Shown here: positions 29,201 to 37,252 of the stretch, in pieces
Numbering within the stretch: position 1 is the first letter of the stretch
Layout: the number at the start of each line of letters is the position of its first letter
DNA from: an uncultured Spirochaetia bacterium
GTDB taxonomy: Bacteria; Spirochaetota; Spirochaetia; SZUA-6; Bin103
Length of the DNA: 64,000 bases
Direction: 5' to 3'
Assembly (NCBI GenBank): GCA_958296075.1
Contig: CATQHW010000002.1
Location: forward strand, 682,001-746,000
Made by a program: the position numbers and the translations under genes
Notes under the pieces: generated by a model
Database searches by the model: none
What the model was told of the DNA's origin: nothing
What the model saw: the letters and a program-made list of their open reading frames with translations, nothing else

Positions 29201-29329
29201 CGTCAGGGGCTGCGCCGGGTCGCCGGCGACGGCCACCACGCGGCCGCCGCGGTGCGGGCCGATGCAGCGCCACCGCATCGCCGCCAGCGCCCCGATGACG
29301 TCTCCTTGCGCCGCTGGCGGATCGGTCAC
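26282..29329 (-). CDS. Asp-box (BNR/VPS10-like) beta-propeller protein
   Basis: 1015 aa from a GTG at 29329 that overlaps the ltaE stop as GTGA. About eleven Asp-box motifs (SxDxGxxW) are visible, such as RSDDGGATW, RSTDGGASW, SLDGGETW and RTADGGASW, indicating one or two large propellers like those of sortilin/VPS10 and sialidase-fold proteins. The C-terminal 250 residues include beta-sandwich and helical parts (GLNRLTWDLTW ... AAPGEYRIELDAGG), a pattern common in this protein group. No sialidase arginine triad or FRIP motif is recognised, so an enzymatic role is unproven. No clear signal peptide is seen at this start. It is co-transcribed with the aldolase and the Gfo/Idh gene. Confidence 0.8.
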   Translation of the reverse strand: MTDPPAAQGDVIGALAAMRWRCIGPHRGGRVVAVAGDPAQPLTFYFGACAGGVWKTTDAGRFWRNVSDGHFRTASVGAIAVAPSAHRTLYAGMGESQIRVDVTHGDGVYRSDDGGATWRHLGLAATRHVSRVRVHPDDPDTVYVAALGRAFGRNAERGVYRSTDGGATWERVLHRGEAAGAGDLTLDPNRPHVLFAALWQVIRKPWTVRSGGPDSGIFRSTDGGASWQELTGRPGLPRGILGRVGITASPARAGRVWALIEARDGGLYRSDDDGESWRLVNDDTELREKPFYFTHVFAHPTDPDQVWSLCKKAYRSTDGGHTFEVVSTPHHDDHDLWIDPQDPARMIEGNDGGAAVSLDGGETWSSIYNQPTAQFYRMEVDDRFPYRAYATQQDSSALSVPSDGTYGAIRWADCYTTGSAESGHVAVKRDDPDIVYAGATGSSPGGPGSLMRYDHRSGQVRLISPAPAMDGSSPPAAWPHRFNWTFPVLSSRHDARVLLAAGNVVFRSTDEGSSWEPISGDLTRDDADRTVASGGPITGEGPSDVYCTIIALAESPHRPPELWAGSDDGLVHRTRDGGASWREVTPADLPEWSSVLCLEPSPHDPDRWYLAATRYRLDDTRPLLYRTADGGASWRSIAGGLPADDFTRVIRCDPLRPGLLYCGTETGAYASLDDGATWTRANDAAEPGSRLPVAPVYDLRVHRGDLVAATHGRSFWILDDLTPLRRSGGSSAPALLPPRPAVRTLQQVGWDPWIGPQKTYQIGSLGVEATFVEHRLPGGGSRREFLDAGSPRPRGALIYYRLPEGCRTAEVRILDARGRLVRRFGCDRAEARDGRLRCATGLNRLTWDLTWSRYAPAPRVDRPIDTGVAPLAAPGEYRIELDAGGETCAASVQVSSDPRVGADPRDLQEQTELLLRIRDAIAEVMAAIDAIRRRRERDASPAAVLDEIERILHRVVPPGDLERNHPGGVFEGLASVAPVVSSADAAPTRQARAAFDRWHRAGQTAVARLDRALSG

Positions 29330-30399
29330 CGCGCCGCTCCGCGCACGATGCGGCGGGTGACGTCGATCACCCGATCGACCTGGCGGGCGCCGACGTGCCG
29401 GTTGAGCACCAGGCGCGCGCGCGCCGGCGGACGCGGCGTGGCCAGCACTCCTTCGGCGCGGTAGCGGTCGAGCAACTCCCCGGTGGTCCAGCCCAGCCCG
29501 CGCACGTCGACCACTGCGAAGTTGGTGGGGATGGGAGGAACCAGCGCCTCGAGGCCGCCGCCGGCGGTCCGCAGCCCGGCCGCCAGCCGCGCCGCGTTGG
29601 CGTGGTCGTCCGCCAGCCGGTCGACCATCTCTTCCAGGGCGACGATGCCGGCCGCGGCGATCACGCCGGCCTGCCGCATCGAGCCGCCGTGCAGCTTGCG
29701 GGTCGCGCGCGCCGCGTCGATGAACGCCGCGTCCCCGCACAGGATGGAGCCGACCGGCGCGCTCAGCCCCTTGGAGACGCAGAACATCGCCGAATCGACC
29801 TGCGCTACCAGCTCGGCGGCGGGCAGCCCCAGCGCGACCGCGGCGTTGAACAGCCGCGCGCCGTCGCAGTGCACGCGCATGCCGGCCGCGTGCGCGGCGG
29901 CCGCCGCGGCGTTCACCTGCGCGGGCGTCACCGCGCCGCCGCCGGTGTAGTTGTGGGTGTTCTCGATGCACAGCAGTCGCGGCGCAGCGCCGGGATGAGC
30001 GGCGATCGCCTGCCGCAGGTGTTCGGGGGTGATGACCCCCCACTCGGTGTCGACCGCGGCCGGCTCGACGTCGAACAGGGCGCGCGCCAACCGGTCGCGG
30101 TCGCCGGCGAACAGGTGCGCGTGCGCCTCATGGACCACCAGCGCGGGCCGGTCGCCGTCGCTGCTGCCGGTCTCCAGGTGGGTGATCAGGGCGGCGCTGT
30201 TGGCCATGGAGCCGCTCGGCACGAACACGGCCGCATCCATGCCGAGCCGCTCGGCCGCGGTCGCCTCCAGCCGTTTGACGGTGGGGTCCTCCGCGAAGCA
30301 GTCGTCGCCCACCTCGGCGGCGCTCATCGCCTGCCGCATCCGCTCGGTCGGGTGCGTGACGGTGTCGCTGCGCAGATCGATCGGCGCGTCGCCGTTCAT
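29326..30399 (-). CDS. ltaE: Low-specificity threonine aldolase
   Basis: 357 aa. PLP-dependent fold-type I enzyme cleaving threonine/allo-threonine to glycine and acetaldehyde. Seen: N-terminal DLRSDTVTHPTERMRQAM, VPSGSMANSAAL, LLCIENTHNYTGGGAV, VHCDGARLFNAAVALG (PLP-contacting Asp and Arg) and the lysine in VSKGLSAPVGS. Length and motifs match the family. The start ATG overlaps the upstream Gfo/Idh stop by 4 bases and its own stop overlaps the propeller gene start by 4, giving a three-gene coupled operon with no obvious shared pathway. Confidence 0.92.
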   Translation of the reverse strand: MNGDAPIDLRSDTVTHPTERMRQAMSAAEVGDDCFAEDPTVKRLEATAAERLGMDAAVFVPSGSMANSAALITHLETGSSDGDRPALVVHEAHAHLFAGDRDRLARALFDVEPAAVDTEWGVITPEHLRQAIAAHPGAAPRLLCIENTHNYTGGGAVTPAQVNAAAAAAHAAGMRVHCDGARLFNAAVALGLPAAELVAQVDSAMFCVSKGLSAPVGSILCGDAAFIDAARATRKLHGGSMRQAGVIAAAGIVALEEMVDRLADDHANAARLAAGLRTAGGGLEALVPPIPTNFAVVDVRGLGWTTGELLDRYRAEGVLATPRPPARARLVLNRHVGARQVDRVIDVTRRIVRGAAR

Positions 30400-31409
30400 C
30401 GCATTCCTCCACAGGCGTCGATCAGCATCTCCTGCACGATCAGGTCGTGTTCGGGCGCAAAACGCGGCGCGCGCTCGCCGCGCGCGACCTGGATGAGCTC
30501 CTCCAGATCGCCGACGTAGCGCGGGCGCGCCTCCACCTCGACGTGCTGCCAGCCCTCCCGAAAGGGAGGCCGGGGCTCGCGCAGGCAGAGCTGGAGTTGC
30601 GGCGGCTCGATCGGCTCCAGGATGGCGCTGCCGCCCAGGCCGTGCACCTCCACGCGGCGATGCGGTCCGGCCTGCGTCTCCAGCGAGGTTCCCTCGATGA
30701 CCGCCAGCGCCCCCTGCTCCCGGTAGTCGAAGACGATCACGCCCAGATCGGTACCGTCCGGCATGCCGTCGAACCCGCGCGCCGACGAGCGCAGGAACGG
30801 ATGTATGGCGTCCGCCTTGCCGAACATCCACGCGACCTGATCGAACAGGTGGCAGTTCTCCTCGATCATGATCCCGCCGGCATAGCGATGGAGCTGGTTG
30901 CGGTGGTAGTACTCCGGCTCGCTGCCGGCCCGGAAGCGGGCGAAGGTGACGCGGCCCAGCAGGCCGTCGCGCACCCAGCCCTGAATCGTCTCCAGTCCCG
31001 GGTTGTAGCGCCACTGGTAACCCATCTGGATGCAGAGACCGGCGCTGCCGGCCAACTGGTACAACTCGCGCAGCGCCTCGACGGCGGTGCCCGGCGGCTT
31101 GTCGAGGTGGACGTGCTTGCCGGCTTCGATGGCGCGGCGCGCCCACGGGATCGACTCCCACGGCCAGGTCTCGATGAACACGACGCCGATCGTGTCGTCG
31201 GCCAGGAGCCGGTCGGCATCGTCGACGAAGCGTACGCCGCGCCAGACCTCGCGCCCGCCGCGCGCGGCCAGCATCTCCGGGTCCGGCTCGTAGACGCCGG
31301 CCAGCTCGGCGTTCAGCCGGCGCAGCACCGGCTGCGACTCCGGCTGCACCACCTTGGTGGCGTGCGTGTGGGCGATGCCGATCTGTCCTATGCGCAGCGT
31401 CTGCGCCAT
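30396..31409 (-). CDS. Gfo/Idh/MocA family oxidoreductase (337 aa)
   Basis: First gene of the operon with ltaE and the propeller gene; an AGGAGG site precedes the ATG at 31409. N-terminal nucleotide-binding part is unusual (LRIGQIGIAHTHATKV in place of a GxGxxG loop), as in a Gfo/Idh subgroup. The catalytic loop is KHVHLDKPPGTAVEAL, and the C-terminal domain has MIEENCHLFDQVAWMFG. It is likely a sugar or polyol dehydrogenase. The altered glycine loop could change cofactor affinity. The substrate cannot be deduced. Confidence 0.85.
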   Translation of the reverse strand: MAQTLRIGQIGIAHTHATKVVQPESQPVLRRLNAELAGVYEPDPEMLAARGGREVWRGVRFVDDADRLLADDTIGVVFIETWPWESIPWARRAIEAGKHVHLDKPPGTAVEALRELYQLAGSAGLCIQMGYQWRYNPGLETIQGWVRDGLLGRVTFARFRAGSEPEYYHRNQLHRYAGGIMIEENCHLFDQVAWMFGKADAIHPFLRSSARGFDGMPDGTDLGVIVFDYREQGALAVIEGTSLETQAGPHRRVEVHGLGGSAILEPIEPPQLQLCLREPRPPFREGWQHVEVEARPRYVGDLEELIQVARGERAPRFAPEHDLIVQEMLIDACGGMR

Positions 31410-31508
31410 GGGCGCCTCCTGTGTGCGGGGCCGAGTGTACGACAAGTCGCCACCGGGTGGCGCGGCGGCGCGGTCACCCGCGTCAGGTATGATCCGGCCG
31501 CGGTGACT

Positions 31509-32873
31509 ATGGGCGATGGTTGGAAGCAGCGCATCCGCGATCCCGTCCATGGTCTCATCGTGTTTGGAGGACGCGATCGTCACGGGAACGAGACGGACCG
31601 GATCGCCTGGCGCCTGCTCGACACGAAGGAGTTCCAGCGCCTGCGCCGTATACGCCAACTCGGCTTCGCCGATCTGGTCTATCCGGGGGCGACCCACACC
31701 CGCTTCGCCCACAGCATCGGCGTCTACCACACCGCGCGCCGGCTCGTTGACGTGATCGCGCGCCAGCAGGGAGAGCGGCACGATGCAGACCGGGCGCGCG
31801 TTGCGCTCCTGGCCGCCCTCCTGCACGACGTCGGGCATGGGCCGTTCAGCCACGTGTTCGAGAGCGCCGCCCATGCGATGAAACTGGCCAGGCGACACGA
31901 GGATTGGAGCGCGGAGATCGTGCAGGGCGACACCGACGTCAACCGCGTGCTGCGGGAAGTAGACCGGCAACTGCCGGACCAGGTTGGCGCGCTGCTCAAG
32001 GAGGAGGAGTCGAAAGACATCTACGCCGCCGTCGTTTCCAGCCAGTTCGACGCCGACCGGATCGATTACATCCAACGGGACCGGATGATGACCGGCGTCC
32101 AGTTCGGCCACGTCGACAGCGATTGGCTACTCGATTGCCTGGAAGTCGGGTCGGTCACCATCGGCGATCCCGACACCGGCGTACAGGTGCCGTGCCTGTA
32201 TCTCGGCGCCAAGGGTCGGGCGATAGCCGAGGAATATCTCGAGGCGCGGGTCCGACTCTACTGGACGGTGTACATGCACAAGACGACGCGGTCGGCGGAG
32301 AAGATGCTGGAGGCTCTGTTGGAGGCTGCCGCGTCTTCGTTGCGCGGGAGCGACCTGGCCCGCCGGGAGCCGGTGTTGCGGTATCTCACGTCGGAGACGC
32401 CGGCGCTCGATGCGTACCTGCGCCTTGACGATGCGGCGATCTGGGCCGCATGTGCGGAATATGCCGATTGCCGGCACCCGCGCGTCGCCGAGCTGGCCGG
32501 CCGGCTGCGCGACCGCAATCTCTACAAGTGCCTGGAAATCGGCTCCTGGGGCGAACCGCAGGGCAACCTCTACCCGCGGTTCCAACAGGCGTTGAAGGAG
32601 CGCGACGACGCATGGCTGGACGACCTGTTGTTCGATCGATCCACGATCAACCCGTACACCTGGTACGACTTCAATGACGACGCATCGGCGCTCAGCAGGG
32701 TCCTGGTGAAGGTCGATTCCGAACTGGACGAACCGCAGGACATCGCCGAAGTCTCCTATGTCGTGAAGGCGCTCCATCACGGAAGGCTTGGCCGCCGCGT
32801 GCAGCGTGTCTACGCACCTGACAAGGAAAAGATCGAGGAACTCGGCAAGCTCCTCAAGGAGGTGAGAACGTGA
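31509..32873 (+). CDS. HD-domain phosphohydrolase (dNTPase/SAMHD1-like, YwfO-like)
   Basis: 454 aa from the ATG at 31509. HD superfamily metal site: FQRLRRIRQLG, HTRFAHSIGVYH (first His), LLAALLHDVGHGPFSHVFE (HD pair) and SSQFDADRIDYIQRD (final Asp), exactly the arrangement of SAMHD1/dGTPase-like triphosphohydrolases. Such enzymes hydrolyse dNTPs or related nucleotides. The last codons overlap the following YwgA-like gene by 4 bases. In Bacillus subtilis the HD protein YwfO and YwgA are also neighbours, from memory, so the pair seems conserved. Possible roles are nucleotide-pool control or anti-phage dNTP depletion; the latter is inference. Confidence 0.88.
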   Translation: MGDGWKQRIRDPVHGLIVFGGRDRHGNETDRIAWRLLDTKEFQRLRRIRQLGFADLVYPGATHTRFAHSIGVYHTARRLVDVIARQQGERHDADRARVALLAALLHDVGHGPFSHVFESAAHAMKLARRHEDWSAEIVQGDTDVNRVLREVDRQLPDQVGALLKEEESKDIYAAVVSSQFDADRIDYIQRDRMMTGVQFGHVDSDWLLDCLEVGSVTIGDPDTGVQVPCLYLGAKGRAIAEEYLEARVRLYWTVYMHKTTRSAEKMLEALLEAAASSLRGSDLARREPVLRYLTSETPALDAYLRLDDAAIWAACAEYADCRHPRVAELAGRLRDRNLYKCLEIGSWGEPQGNLYPRFQQALKERDDAWLDDLLFDRSTINPYTWYDFNDDASALSRVLVKVDSELDEPQDIAEVSYVVKALHHGRLGRRVQRVYAPDKEKIEELGKLLKEVRT

Positions 32874-33394
32874 ACGTCGAAGATATTGTCGTCAACCTGA
32901 TCGCGCTGCATGGCGGCGAACTGGTCGGTCGGACGCGGCTGCAGAAGGAAGCGTATCTCCTGCATCGCTGCGGAGCGAACTTCGACCTTCCGTTGCCGTT
33001 CACCTATCACCAGTATGGGCCGTACTCCTTCGCGCTTGCCGACGGGTTGATCGACGCCCGCGCCAGCGACCGCATCGATATCGAGGAACGGCGCGGGTCG
33101 TATGGGATCCGTTACGCGATCTTCAGATCGAAGGGAGATCATGACGCCCATGACGGCCTCGGCGATCTGTCGGCCGACCGGGTCCGTTCGCTGTTGGCGC
33201 ACATGCAGGAGGTCTCCGACATCGTCCTGGAGCTGGCTGCGACCATTGTCTTTCTGCGCGAAGACGGCGGCTACGAACACGCCGCCGCAGTGCAGGAGAC
33301 GACGGAGCGCAAGCCGCTCAAAGCGACGGCGGAGCGTATGGAGCAGGCGCTCGCGCTGCTGCGCAATCTCGGCCTGGAGCCCGCGGCGACCTGA
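32870..33394 (+). CDS. YwgA-like / DUF4065 (Panacea)-related protein
   Basis: 174 aa from a GTG at 32870 overlapping the HD gene's stop (GTGA). N-terminal segment LVGRTRLQKEAYLLHRCG, then LPFTYHQYGPYSFALADGLIDA, recalls the YwgA family and, more distantly, the Panacea/DUF4065 antitoxin fold, where a Q-K-x-x-Y-L motif precedes a YGPYS-like loop. The C-terminal half is helical (VSDIVLELAATIVFLRE). The tight coupling to an HD nucleotide hydrolase suggests it regulates or restrains that enzyme, an antitoxin-like role, but this is inference. Confidence 0.65.
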   Translation: MNVEDIVVNLIALHGGELVGRTRLQKEAYLLHRCGANFDLPLPFTYHQYGPYSFALADGLIDARASDRIDIEERRGSYGIRYAIFRSKGDHDAHDGLGDLSADRVRSLLAHMQEVSDIVLELAATIVFLREDGGYEHAAAVQETTERKPLKATAERMEQALALLRNLGLEPAAT

Positions 33395-33423
33395 ACGCGC
33401 GTCTGCGATCGATCGCGGTCGCC

Positions 33424-34713
33424 TTACGCGAATCGGTCGGGGGAATAGGGCCGCAGGTCGACCGCCGGCCGGTTGCCGGCGATCAGGGCGGCCACCGCCT
33501 CGCCGGTGGCGGGGGCCAGCGACACGCCCAGCATGCCGTGCGCGGTGGCCAGGACCAGGTTCGGATGCGCGCGCGGCCGGCCGATGATCGGCAGCGCGTC
33601 GGGGGCCAGCGGACGCAGCCCGTGCCACACCTCGGCATCGGCCGAGCCGGCATCGAAGCGCGCGCCGGGGACGACGCGGCCGGCGCCGTCCAGGATCGCC
33701 TGTACGCGCCGCAGGGCGATGGAGCGGTCCAGGCCGGCCAGCTCCAGCGTGCCGCCGATCCTGACCCCGTGAGGGAGCGGGGTCGCCACCGCGCGCGCCT
33801 CGCCCAGGTTGACCGGCCGGCGCGGCCGCCACGGCGGGCGGCTGAAGGTGATCGAGTACCCTTTGGCGGCCTGCACCGGCAGCCGCAGGCCGAGCCCGGC
33901 GGCGACCCGCGGGCTCCACGCGCCGGCGGCGATCACGATCTGGCCGGCGCCGATCTCGCCGCGCGAGGTGAGCGCCGACGCATGGCCGCCCGGTCTGCCC
34001 GGCTGCAGCCGGATCACGTCGGTCTGTTCCACCACCTGGACCCCGGCGTCGATCGCCTGCGCGTGCAGCCAGCGCACGAAGGAGCGGGAATCGAGGTGGG
34101 CGTCGCCGGGGTAGAGCACGCCGCCGGCCACGCGCGGCGAAAGGGCCGGCTCCATCTGCCGCACCTGGTCGCCGGTGAGCTGCTGGAACGGTATGCCGTA
34201 GCGGGCGGCTTGGCGGGACTCTTCAAGGTGGTGCCGCAACCCTTCCTGGGTCAGGAACGCGTACAGCACGCCGTCGGCGGCGTAGCCGTACGGACGGCCG
34301 CCGTCCGACGCCGCCGCCGCGCCGGCCATGCGCGCGTGCAGGCCGGCGCTGCGCAGCAGCAGCTCCGCCATGGCGGCCGTTCCCGCCTCGGCCCGGGCCG
34401 GGGTGGAGGCGCGCGCGAACCGCCACAGCCAGCGGAGCACGCCGGCGCGCCAGGGGCGGCGGATGTAGAGCGGGCCGGTCGGATCGAACAGCCACCGCAG
34501 TCCCTGCGCGACCACGCCCGGGGCGGCGACCGGCACCGCGTGGCTGGGACAGACCAGCCCCTGGTTGCCGTAGGAGCAGGCCAGACGGTCGCCGATCGTG
34601 GCCGACTCGACCACCGTGACGCGGGCGCCCTGGCGCGCCACGCGCCACGCGCAGCTCATGCCGATGACGCCGCCACCCACGATCAGGACGTCCGGGCTGC
34701 GGTCGTCGATCAA
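33424..34713 (-). CDS. FAD-dependent amino-acid oxidase/dehydrogenase (DAO family)
   Basis: 429 aa from a TTG at 34713 whose first bases overlap the rlmN stop (TTGA). N-terminal FAD Rossmann motif DVLIVGGGVIGMSCAWRVARQ with the acidic end VTVVES, LACSYGNQGLVCPSHAVP typical of D-amino-acid dehydrogenase DadA relatives, GGVLYPGDAHLDSRSFVRWL, and C-terminal WHGLRPLAPDALPIIGRP with ATAHGMLGVSLAPATG. It oxidises D-amino acids, glycine or hydroxyproline-type substrates, with electrons to quinone or oxygen. It is coupled to rlmN downstream in one transcript, an incidental-looking pairing. Confidence 0.87.
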   Translation of the reverse strand: MIDDRSPDVLIVGGGVIGMSCAWRVARQGARVTVVESATIGDRLACSYGNQGLVCPSHAVPVAAPGVVAQGLRWLFDPTGPLYIRRPWRAGVLRWLWRFARASTPARAEAGTAAMAELLLRSAGLHARMAGAAAASDGGRPYGYAADGVLYAFLTQEGLRHHLEESRQAARYGIPFQQLTGDQVRQMEPALSPRVAGGVLYPGDAHLDSRSFVRWLHAQAIDAGVQVVEQTDVIRLQPGRPGGHASALTSRGEIGAGQIVIAAGAWSPRVAAGLGLRLPVQAAKGYSITFSRPPWRPRRPVNLGEARAVATPLPHGVRIGGTLELAGLDRSIALRRVQAILDGAGRVVPGARFDAGSADAEVWHGLRPLAPDALPIIGRPRAHPNLVLATAHGMLGVSLAPATGEAVAALIAGNRPAVDLRPYSPDRFA

Positions 34714-35738
34714 GGGTCGGAACCGCGAACGGCGCGGCGGAGCTGGCCGCAGGCGGCGTCCACGCGGCGGCCGCGTTCCTGACGGGTGGTAACCGTCACG
34801 CCGTGGCCGGCGACGATGGCGGCGAAGCGGCGCACCGCCTCTGTGGCGGGCTCGGCGAAGGGCAGGCCGGGGACCGGGTTGTAGGGGATCAGGTTGACCT
34901 GTGAGCCGCTGCCGGCCAGCAGCCGGCCCAGGGCGCCGGCGTGGTGCGGCTCGGCGTTGCGGCCGGCGATCAGGGTGTACTCGAAGGTGACCCGCCGTCC
35001 GGTGGCGGCCGCGTAGTCGGCGGCGGCGGCGAGCAGATCGGCGATGGAGTAGCGCCGCGCGACCGGCACCAGGCTCTGCCGAGTCGCGTCGTCGGCGGCG
35101 TGCAGGCTGATCGCCAACCCCACCGGCAGCCCGGTCGCGGCAAGGTCGCGGATACGCGGCGCCAGGCCGACGGTGCTGACCGTCAGTCGGCGCGCGCTCA
35201 TGCCGATGCCGGCCGGGTCGGTCAGGGCGCCGATCGCCTCGACCAGCCGCGGGAAGTTGGCCAGCGGCTCGCCCATGCCCATGAAGACCACGTTGGAGAC
35301 GGCGCCGTGCGCGCCGGCGTGGAGCACCTGCGCCACCATCTCGGCGGCGGTGAGGTTGCGGGCCACGCCGTCCAACCCGGACGCGCAGAACGCGCACGCC
35401 ATCCCGCATCCCACCTGGCTGGAGACGCACACCGTGTGGCGGTCGCCGTCGCGGATCGACACCGCCTCGACCAACTCGCCGTCCTGCGCGCGCAGCAGCA
35501 GCTTCGTGGTCTGTCCGTCCGGGGTGGGCCGGCGCCGTTGCAGGGCGAGCGGCGTGGCCGGTAACTCGGAGCCGAGCCGGCCGCGCACGGCAGCCGGCAG
35601 GTCGGTCATCTGGCCGTAGTCCACGACGCCGCGGCGCAGCAGGTGCGCGCGTATCTGCCGGGCGCGGTAGGCCGGCTCGCCCATGGCGGTCAGGCGCTGC
35701 GCGAGCGCGCCCTCATCGAGCTCCAGCGCCGAGGTCAT
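34710..35738 (-). CDS. rlmN: 23S rRNA (adenine2503-C2)-methyltransferase RlmN
   Basis: 342 aa. Radical-SAM enzyme methylating A2503 of 23S rRNA (and often A37 of tRNA). Seen: the iron-sulfur motif CGMACAFCASG, VVFMGMGEPLANFP, SARRLTVSTVGLAP, LAISLHAADDATR, and the C-terminal catalytic Cys in VDAACGQLR. N-terminal domain and total length are normal. The ATG at 35738 leads an operon with the amino-acid oxidase-like gene. The 296 bases upstream, shared with the divergent fdh gene, hold no gene I can support. Confidence 0.93.
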   Translation of the reverse strand: MTSALELDEGALAQRLTAMGEPAYRARQIRAHLLRRGVVDYGQMTDLPAAVRGRLGSELPATPLALQRRRPTPDGQTTKLLLRAQDGELVEAVSIRDGDRHTVCVSSQVGCGMACAFCASGLDGVARNLTAAEMVAQVLHAGAHGAVSNVVFMGMGEPLANFPRLVEAIGALTDPAGIGMSARRLTVSTVGLAPRIRDLAATGLPVGLAISLHAADDATRQSLVPVARRYSIADLLAAAADYAAATGRRVTFEYTLIAGRNAEPHHAGALGRLLAGSGSQVNLIPYNPVPGLPFAEPATEAVRRFAAIVAGHGVTVTTRQERGRRVDAACGQLRRAVRGSDP

Positions 35739-36034
35739 GACGTCTGGAACGTGCGGGGGAACGGTACTCCACGCCCTGGTCGCTGTCGGGCGTTTTACGC
35801 AGAAGCGCGAGGTACGAAGCCGTGTCCGTGGTAGTCATGATTCGCTGCCTCGCGTGCGTTGTTATCCTCATTCCATCCCGTTCGTCAACGGCGCGCCGAA
35901 TCTCAAGTAGCGCCATGACTCGATAGGGGTCCCAAGGGCTCGATGGACGATGCGCCGCCGCCGGTCTGCGCCGCGTTGCGGCGAAACAGCGATTCAGGCT
36001 ACGATGGGCGCAGCCCACGGTTTCAGAGGTCCAC

Positions 36035-37252
36035 ATGAGTTCGACCGCCGCACAGAAGGTGCTCTGCGTCCTGTACGACGACCCGGTGAGAGGGTTCCCT
36101 CCCGCGTACGCCCGGAACGGCATTCCCACCCTTGCCCGGTACCCGGACGGTCAGACCCTGCCGACACCGGCCGCCATCGACTTCACGCCCGGCCATCTGC
36201 TCGGTTCCGTTTCGGGGGAGCTCGGCCTGGGGCCGTTCCTGGCCGAGCGCGGCCACCGGTTCGTCGTCACCTCGGACAAGGACGGCCCCGATTCGGTCTT
36301 CGAGAAGGAGCTGACCGACGCCGACGTCGTCATCTCGCAGCCCTTCTGGCCGGGGTATCTGACCGCCGAGCGGATCGCCAAGGCGCCCAACCTCAGGTTG
36401 GCCATCACCGCCGGCATCGGCTCGGACCACGTCGACCTGCAGTCCGCGATCGACCGGAACGTCACCGTGTGCGAAGTGACGTGGTGCAACAGCATCAGCG
36501 TCGCGGAGCACGCGGTCATGCAGATGCTGGCGCTGGTGCGGGATTACATCCCGCAGCACGGATGGGTCGTCCGGGGCGGGTGGAACATCGCGGACGCGGT
36601 CTCCCGGTCCTACGACATCGAGGGGATGGACGTAGGAGTGGTGGCGGCCGGCCGGATCGGCTTGGCGGTGCTGCGGCGGATGAAGCCGTTCGACGTCAAC
36701 CTCCACTACACCGACCGGCACCGCCTGCCGGACGGCGTCGAGCAGGAGCTGGGATTGACCTTTCACGACAGCGTCGAGTCGCTGGTCGCCGCATGCGACG
36801 TGGTGAGCATCCATTGCCCGCTCCATCCGGAGACCGAGCACCTGTTCGACGACGAGTTGATCGGCAGGATGCGGCGCGGGTCGTACCTGGTGAACACCGC
36901 CCGCGGCAAGATCTGCGACCGGGACGCGATCGTACGGGCGCTGGAGAGCGGACAGCTCGCCGGCTACGCCGGCGACGTCTGGTTTCCGCAGCCGGCGCCC
37001 AACGACCACCCGTGGCGAACCATGCCGAACCAGGCGTTGACGCCCCACACGTCGGGTACGTCGCTGTCGGCGCAGGCCCGTTACGCGGCGGGGGTGCGCG
37101 AGATTCTGGAGTGCTGGTTCGACGGCAAGCCGATCCGCGACGAGTACCTGATAGTGCAGGGCGGCGCGCTGGCCGGCGCCGGAGCGCACTCCTACAGCGA
37201 GGGCGACGCCACCGGCGGCTCCGAGGAAGCGGCGAAGTTCAAGGCCGGTTAG
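36035..37252 (+). CDS. fdh: NAD-dependent formate dehydrogenase
   Basis: 405 aa. Oxidises formate to CO2 with NAD+, no metal or selenium needed; cytosolic. Sequence closely follows the Pseudomonas sp. 101 enzyme as I recall it: KVLCVLYDDPV, GQTLPTPAAIDFTPG, SVSGELGLGPF, TSDKDGPDSVFE, AGIGSDHVDLQSAIDRN, CNSISVAEHAV (formate-site Asn), Rossmann VVAAGRIGLAVLRR then HYTDRHRLP (Asp selecting NAD over NADP), the catalytic Arg in VNTARGK, and the His in LTPHTSG. The C-terminal GGALAGAGAHSY is present. A GAGG site precedes the ATG. It is alone, without one-carbon genes nearby. Confidence 0.95.
   Translation: MSSTAAQKVLCVLYDDPVRGFPPAYARNGIPTLARYPDGQTLPTPAAIDFTPGHLLGSVSGELGLGPFLAERGHRFVVTSDKDGPDSVFEKELTDADVVISQPFWPGYLTAERIAKAPNLRLAITAGIGSDHVDLQSAIDRNVTVCEVTWCNSISVAEHAVMQMLALVRDYIPQHGWVVRGGWNIADAVSRSYDIEGMDVGVVAAGRIGLAVLRRMKPFDVNLHYTDRHRLPDGVEQELGLTFHDSVESLVAACDVVSIHCPLHPETEHLFDDELIGRMRRGSYLVNTARGKICDRDAIVRALESGQLAGYAGDVWFPQPAPNDHPWRTMPNQALTPHTSGTSLSAQARYAAGVREILECWFDGKPIRDEYLIVQGGALAGAGAHSYSEGDATGGSEEAAKFKAG

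Noticed and set aside
30447..31508. Upstream extension of the HD-domain frame on the plus strand
   Set aside because: It is antisense to a clear Gfo/Idh gene; the HD domain starts naturally at 31509.
35739..36034. Minus-strand frame between rlmN and fdh (contains MTTTDTASYLALLRK)
   Set aside because: No family recognised and no complete, well-started gene; left as intergenic.
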